Origin: Planctomycetales bacterium
GTDB lineage: Bacteria > Planctomycetota > Phycisphaerae > SM23-33
Reading direction: 5' to 3'
DNA: 64,000 bases
NCBI GenBank assembly: GCA_030612725.1
Contig: JAUWNJ010000003.1
Span: forward strand, 100,985-164,984
Of the stretch, positions 62,191 through 64,000 are shown piece by piece; position 1 is the stretch's first letter; every line of letters begins with the position of its first letter. A program made the translations under genes and the position numbers. The notes beneath the pieces are model-generated. The model worked only from the letters and a program-made list of their open reading frames with translations, searched no databases and was not told the origin of the DNA.

Positions 62191-63195
62191 TGCCCCGGTG
62201 GGGCAGGCGGCGGCGCATTTCAGAGCGGTGGTTTTGAGACCTTCGGCTACGGAGCGGTCGAACGGTACAGCCACACGCACGTCAAATCCCCGCCCGATAA
62301 ACGTCAGACCGAGTTCCTCGCGTGCATCTTCGGCGATGCGGACGCACAGACCACAGGCGATGCACTTTCCCGGCTCGTAGATTACGTCGGGATGCTCGCG
62401 GTTTTGCACGAACGACCTTCGCTCGCTTTTGTATCGCCTGGCCTTTGCGCCGAAGATTTCGGCATAGTCGCGGAGTTTGCATGCGTCGGCCTTTCGGCAA
62501 TCGCAGTGCAGGCAGCGCCGCGCTTCGTCGCGGGCCTGCTCTTCGGTCAGACCTGAGGCGGACGGCTCGATTCGCCCAGCCCGATTCGCGTCGGCGAGGA
62601 ACTGCTCGATTTCGCCTTCGCGCAATCGTCCGATGTGAACTGAAAACCGTCGGCGAACGTCATCCTTCGAAGGCAAAACCGCCAGACCCTTACCGGCTGC
62701 ATATTGCATCAGATCGCGGATTGAAACGGGCGAATCGAATTGTTTCCGTCGGCAGGCGCGCTCGCACGGAGCGGGGCAATCGTCGCAGGGGATTTTTTCA
62801 GAAGCGCCGTCGGCGTCGCCGCTTTCACCCGCTGCTATCTGACGGATAATTAACGGGATGTTCACTCCGGCGGGGCAGGCGAGTCGGCAGGGGCCTTCAC
62901 AATCGCCGAGATGGTCGCTCAATAGCAATTCCAATGCGTCTGTCCGGGCCTGTAGGACTTCTTCGGTGTCCGTCTGAACCTTCATACCGTCCTGGGCCAG
63001 AGTCGCACAGGCCGGAACCAGGCCGGCGAGACCATCGACCTTCACCACGCAGATCATGCACGAAGCGTTTGGCCGGACGCCTTCGAGGAAGCACATCGTG
63101 GGAATCTCGATTCGGAGTTTCCGGGCTGCTTCGAGGATCGTCCCGCCGTGGGGAATATCAACAGTCTGATTGTCGATCGTCAGGTGGTGCATCAT
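62176..63195 (-). CDS. Compact NuoG/GltD-type iron-sulfur protein
   Basis: 339 aa. N-terminal [2Fe-2S] plant-type/NuoG domain (residues 1-78: CFLEGVRPNASCMICVVKV and ACATLAQDG), a Cys-rich motif block (LGDCEGPCRLACPAGVNIPLI, CDDCPAPCERACRRKQ) like the GltD N-terminal 4Fe-4S domain, then RRCLHCDCRKADACKLRDYA and a C-terminal CIACGLC ... CAAACPTG [4Fe-4S] pair. The FAD/NAD(P)-binding domain usual after the GltD-like part is absent, so an electron-transfer subunit is likely. Start at MMHH (63195 or 63192). Confidence 0.85.
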   Translation of the reverse strand: MMHHLTIDNQTVDIPHGGTILEAARKLRIEIPTMCFLEGVRPNASCMICVVKVDGLAGLVPACATLAQDGMKVQTDTEEVLQARTDALELLLSDHLGDCEGPCRLACPAGVNIPLIIRQIAAGESGDADGASEKIPCDDCPAPCERACRRKQFDSPVSIRDLMQYAAGKGLAVLPSKDDVRRRFSVHIGRLREGEIEQFLADANRAGRIEPSASGLTEEQARDEARRCLHCDCRKADACKLRDYAEIFGAKARRYKSERRSFVQNREHPDVIYEPGKCIACGLCVRIAEDAREELGLTFIGRGFDVRVAVPFDRSVAEGLKTTALKCAAACPTGALSQR

Positions 63196-63458
63196 GCTAC
63201 CGCTAGCAGGGTTGCCCGATCTTCCGAAGCCGACGCCGCGCCGGACTTCCTTTTGAACAGCACACCCGCACGAGAAGCCATCCTAAAAATTCGCTACCAA
63301 TCGGCTTTGGGAGGTAGTGAGGTCGGAGTTATGTTTTCAGTTCCCAAAGCGGCGTCAGGCGACTCTTCGAGACGTTTTCATTACCAAGGCGCACGAAATC
63401 AGGCACAGCCATCGCTAAATAAATGGCTGCGCCCGAAGTGAAACATAATCACAAGCAT

Positions 63459-63863
63459 TTATCTTCGGCGGCGGCGAACCATCGCAAAGGCGCCTATTGC
63501 CAGTAATCCCAGCGTTGCCGGCTCGGGCACAATCTTGAATTCCGAGCTGGATTGCATGTCCGCCGTAGTGTACCCGTCAGGCCACACTTGAACGGCATGA
63601 TTTGATACTAAAGCGAAATCAGGATCAACCATCGTTGTGGTCTCATAGTCGTCTGGCAAATCAATAATCTGCCCGTCCAAATAAAACTCTGTATCGTCTG
63701 TTATAAATATAGGAAGCAGGCGTATCGGCTCATTAATCTCCGGAATAACAACGCTTATCTCATCCACCGCGCTGGGCGGGTCCACAACAACGATCACCTC
63801 ATCTGCCGTGCTGGGCGGGTCCACAACAACGCTTGCCTCATCTGCCCCGCTGGGCGGGTCCAC
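63459..63863 (-). CDS. PEP-CTERM protein, 5' part broken at contig end
   Basis: At least 134 codons; GTG at 63863 is only the first usable codon downstream of an in-frame TAG in a repeat unit. The N-terminal part is five 13-residue repeats (DPPSTADEVIVVV type). The C-terminus is VPEPATLGLLAIGAFAMV then RRRRR, a PEP-CTERM anchor. No signal peptide is visible, so the true start is upstream and lost or corrupted. The repeat region runs into the window end. Confidence 0.7.
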   Translation of the reverse strand: MDPPSGADEASVVVDPPSTADEVIVVVDPPSAVDEISVVIPEINEPIRLLPIFITDDTEFYLDGQIIDLPDDYETTTMVDPDFALVSNHAVQVWPDGYTTADMQSSSEFKIVPEPATLGLLAIGAFAMVRRRRR

Positions 63864-63966
63864 AACACCGCTTGCCTCATCTGCCGTGCTGGGCGGCTAC
63901 ACCAACACGCTAAAGGCACCGGCCGTGCTCGGCGGCTGCCCCGAAACGGTGAGGGCGGCGGCCGCG
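63733..63966. repeat. 39-bp tandem repeat decaying toward the window end
   Basis: Units begin CTGGGCGGGTCCACAACAAC and start at 63772, 63811, 63850, 63889 and 63928, with a partial unit before. The first three are near-identical; from 63889 on, substitutions accumulate (CGGCTAC, then GGCTGCCCC) and the last bases are GC-rich and unlike the unit. Confidence 0.85.
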
Positions 63967-64000
63967 CGCGGGAGGGGGGCGCTGCTCTTCATCCGCGACG

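Noticed and set aside
1..64000. tRNA and rRNA genes
   Set aside because: No tRNA cloverleaf (GTTCGA T-loop with anticodon arm and CCA) or rRNA-like sequence was found in any intergenic gap by eye; a covariance-model scan would settle this.

Overview
The window looks like a fragment of a Planctomycetota (Phycisphaerae-like), probably anaerobic, Gram-negative chromosome. The grounds are: two PEP-CTERM proteins ending in VPEPATL, a hydrophobic stretch and an Arg run; secreted proteins with a Pro/Ala/Thr-rich stretch after the signal peptide; a signal peptidase and an ABC exporter with large extra insertions; a 2-hydroxyacyl-CoA-dehydratase-type activase, a family typical of anaerobes; and very many short palindromic elements in the intergenic DNA. 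GC content is moderately high, but the restriction-modification, TcmP/DUF5131 and toxin-antitoxin genes look more AT-rich by eye. Both ends look broken: the left end cuts the activase gene, and the right end lies in a decaying 39-bp tandem repeat. I see no rRNA, tRNA, CRISPR array or transposase gene.

Layout. 1-6.6 kb (leftward): truncated activase, sugar-nucleotide epimerase, asparagine synthase, small hypothetical. 6.9-12.5 kb: dUTPase, secreted hypothetical, putative glycoside hydrolase, Cys-rich membrane protein, pyrE. 12.7-18.9 kb: enlarged signal peptidase I, orphan DNA methyltransferase, lptB, then a restriction endonuclease/methyltransferase pair. 19-25.6 kb: EamA transporter, ARPP-1-like secreted protein, MFS transporter, PEP-CTERM protein, small methyltransferase, secreted coiled-coil protein. 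25.7-29.9 kb: pabA/trpG, the TcmP plus DUF5131 (Gp37/Gp68) pair, transketolase. 30.3-34.1 kb (leftward): NfeD/ClpP-class protein, short NfeD, flotillin-like FloA, membrane-anchored hypothetical. 34.3-38 kb: GH20-like enzyme, trmB, K+ channel with RCK domains. 38.3-41.9 kb: dnaA, then an ECF sigma/anti-sigma/secreted-protein operon. 42-46.2 kb: HAD-like lipoprotein with a duplicated 3' scrap, a HigB-like toxin and HigA-ImmA antitoxin behind a perfect palindromic operator, and a hypothetical gene. 46.2-47.3 kb: a gene-free stretch packed with repeats. 47.3-51 kb: two paralogous parallel beta-helix proteins, one fused to a GDPD domain. 51.5-58.4 kb: group-2 sigma factor, MsbA-like exporter, holB, tmk, dnaN, dciA. 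58.8-64 kb: glycogen debranching enzyme, membrane protein, compact iron-sulfur protein, PEP-CTERM protein.

How it fits together. Replication genes form two islands (dnaA alone; tmk-holB divergent from dnaN-dciA). Envelope functions recur (lptB, MsbA-like exporter, signal peptidase, PEP-CTERM, NfeD/flotillin). Polysaccharide turnover is represented by GH20, a putative beta-galactosidase-like enzyme, debranching enzyme and beta-helix proteins. Defence or selfish modules are the R-M pair, HigBA-ImmA and possibly TcmP/DUF5131. The most unusual property is the density and variety of dispersed inverted repeats, some of which supply codons to genes: one lies in frame inside the activase, others form the ends of asnB and of the 562-aa secreted protein.
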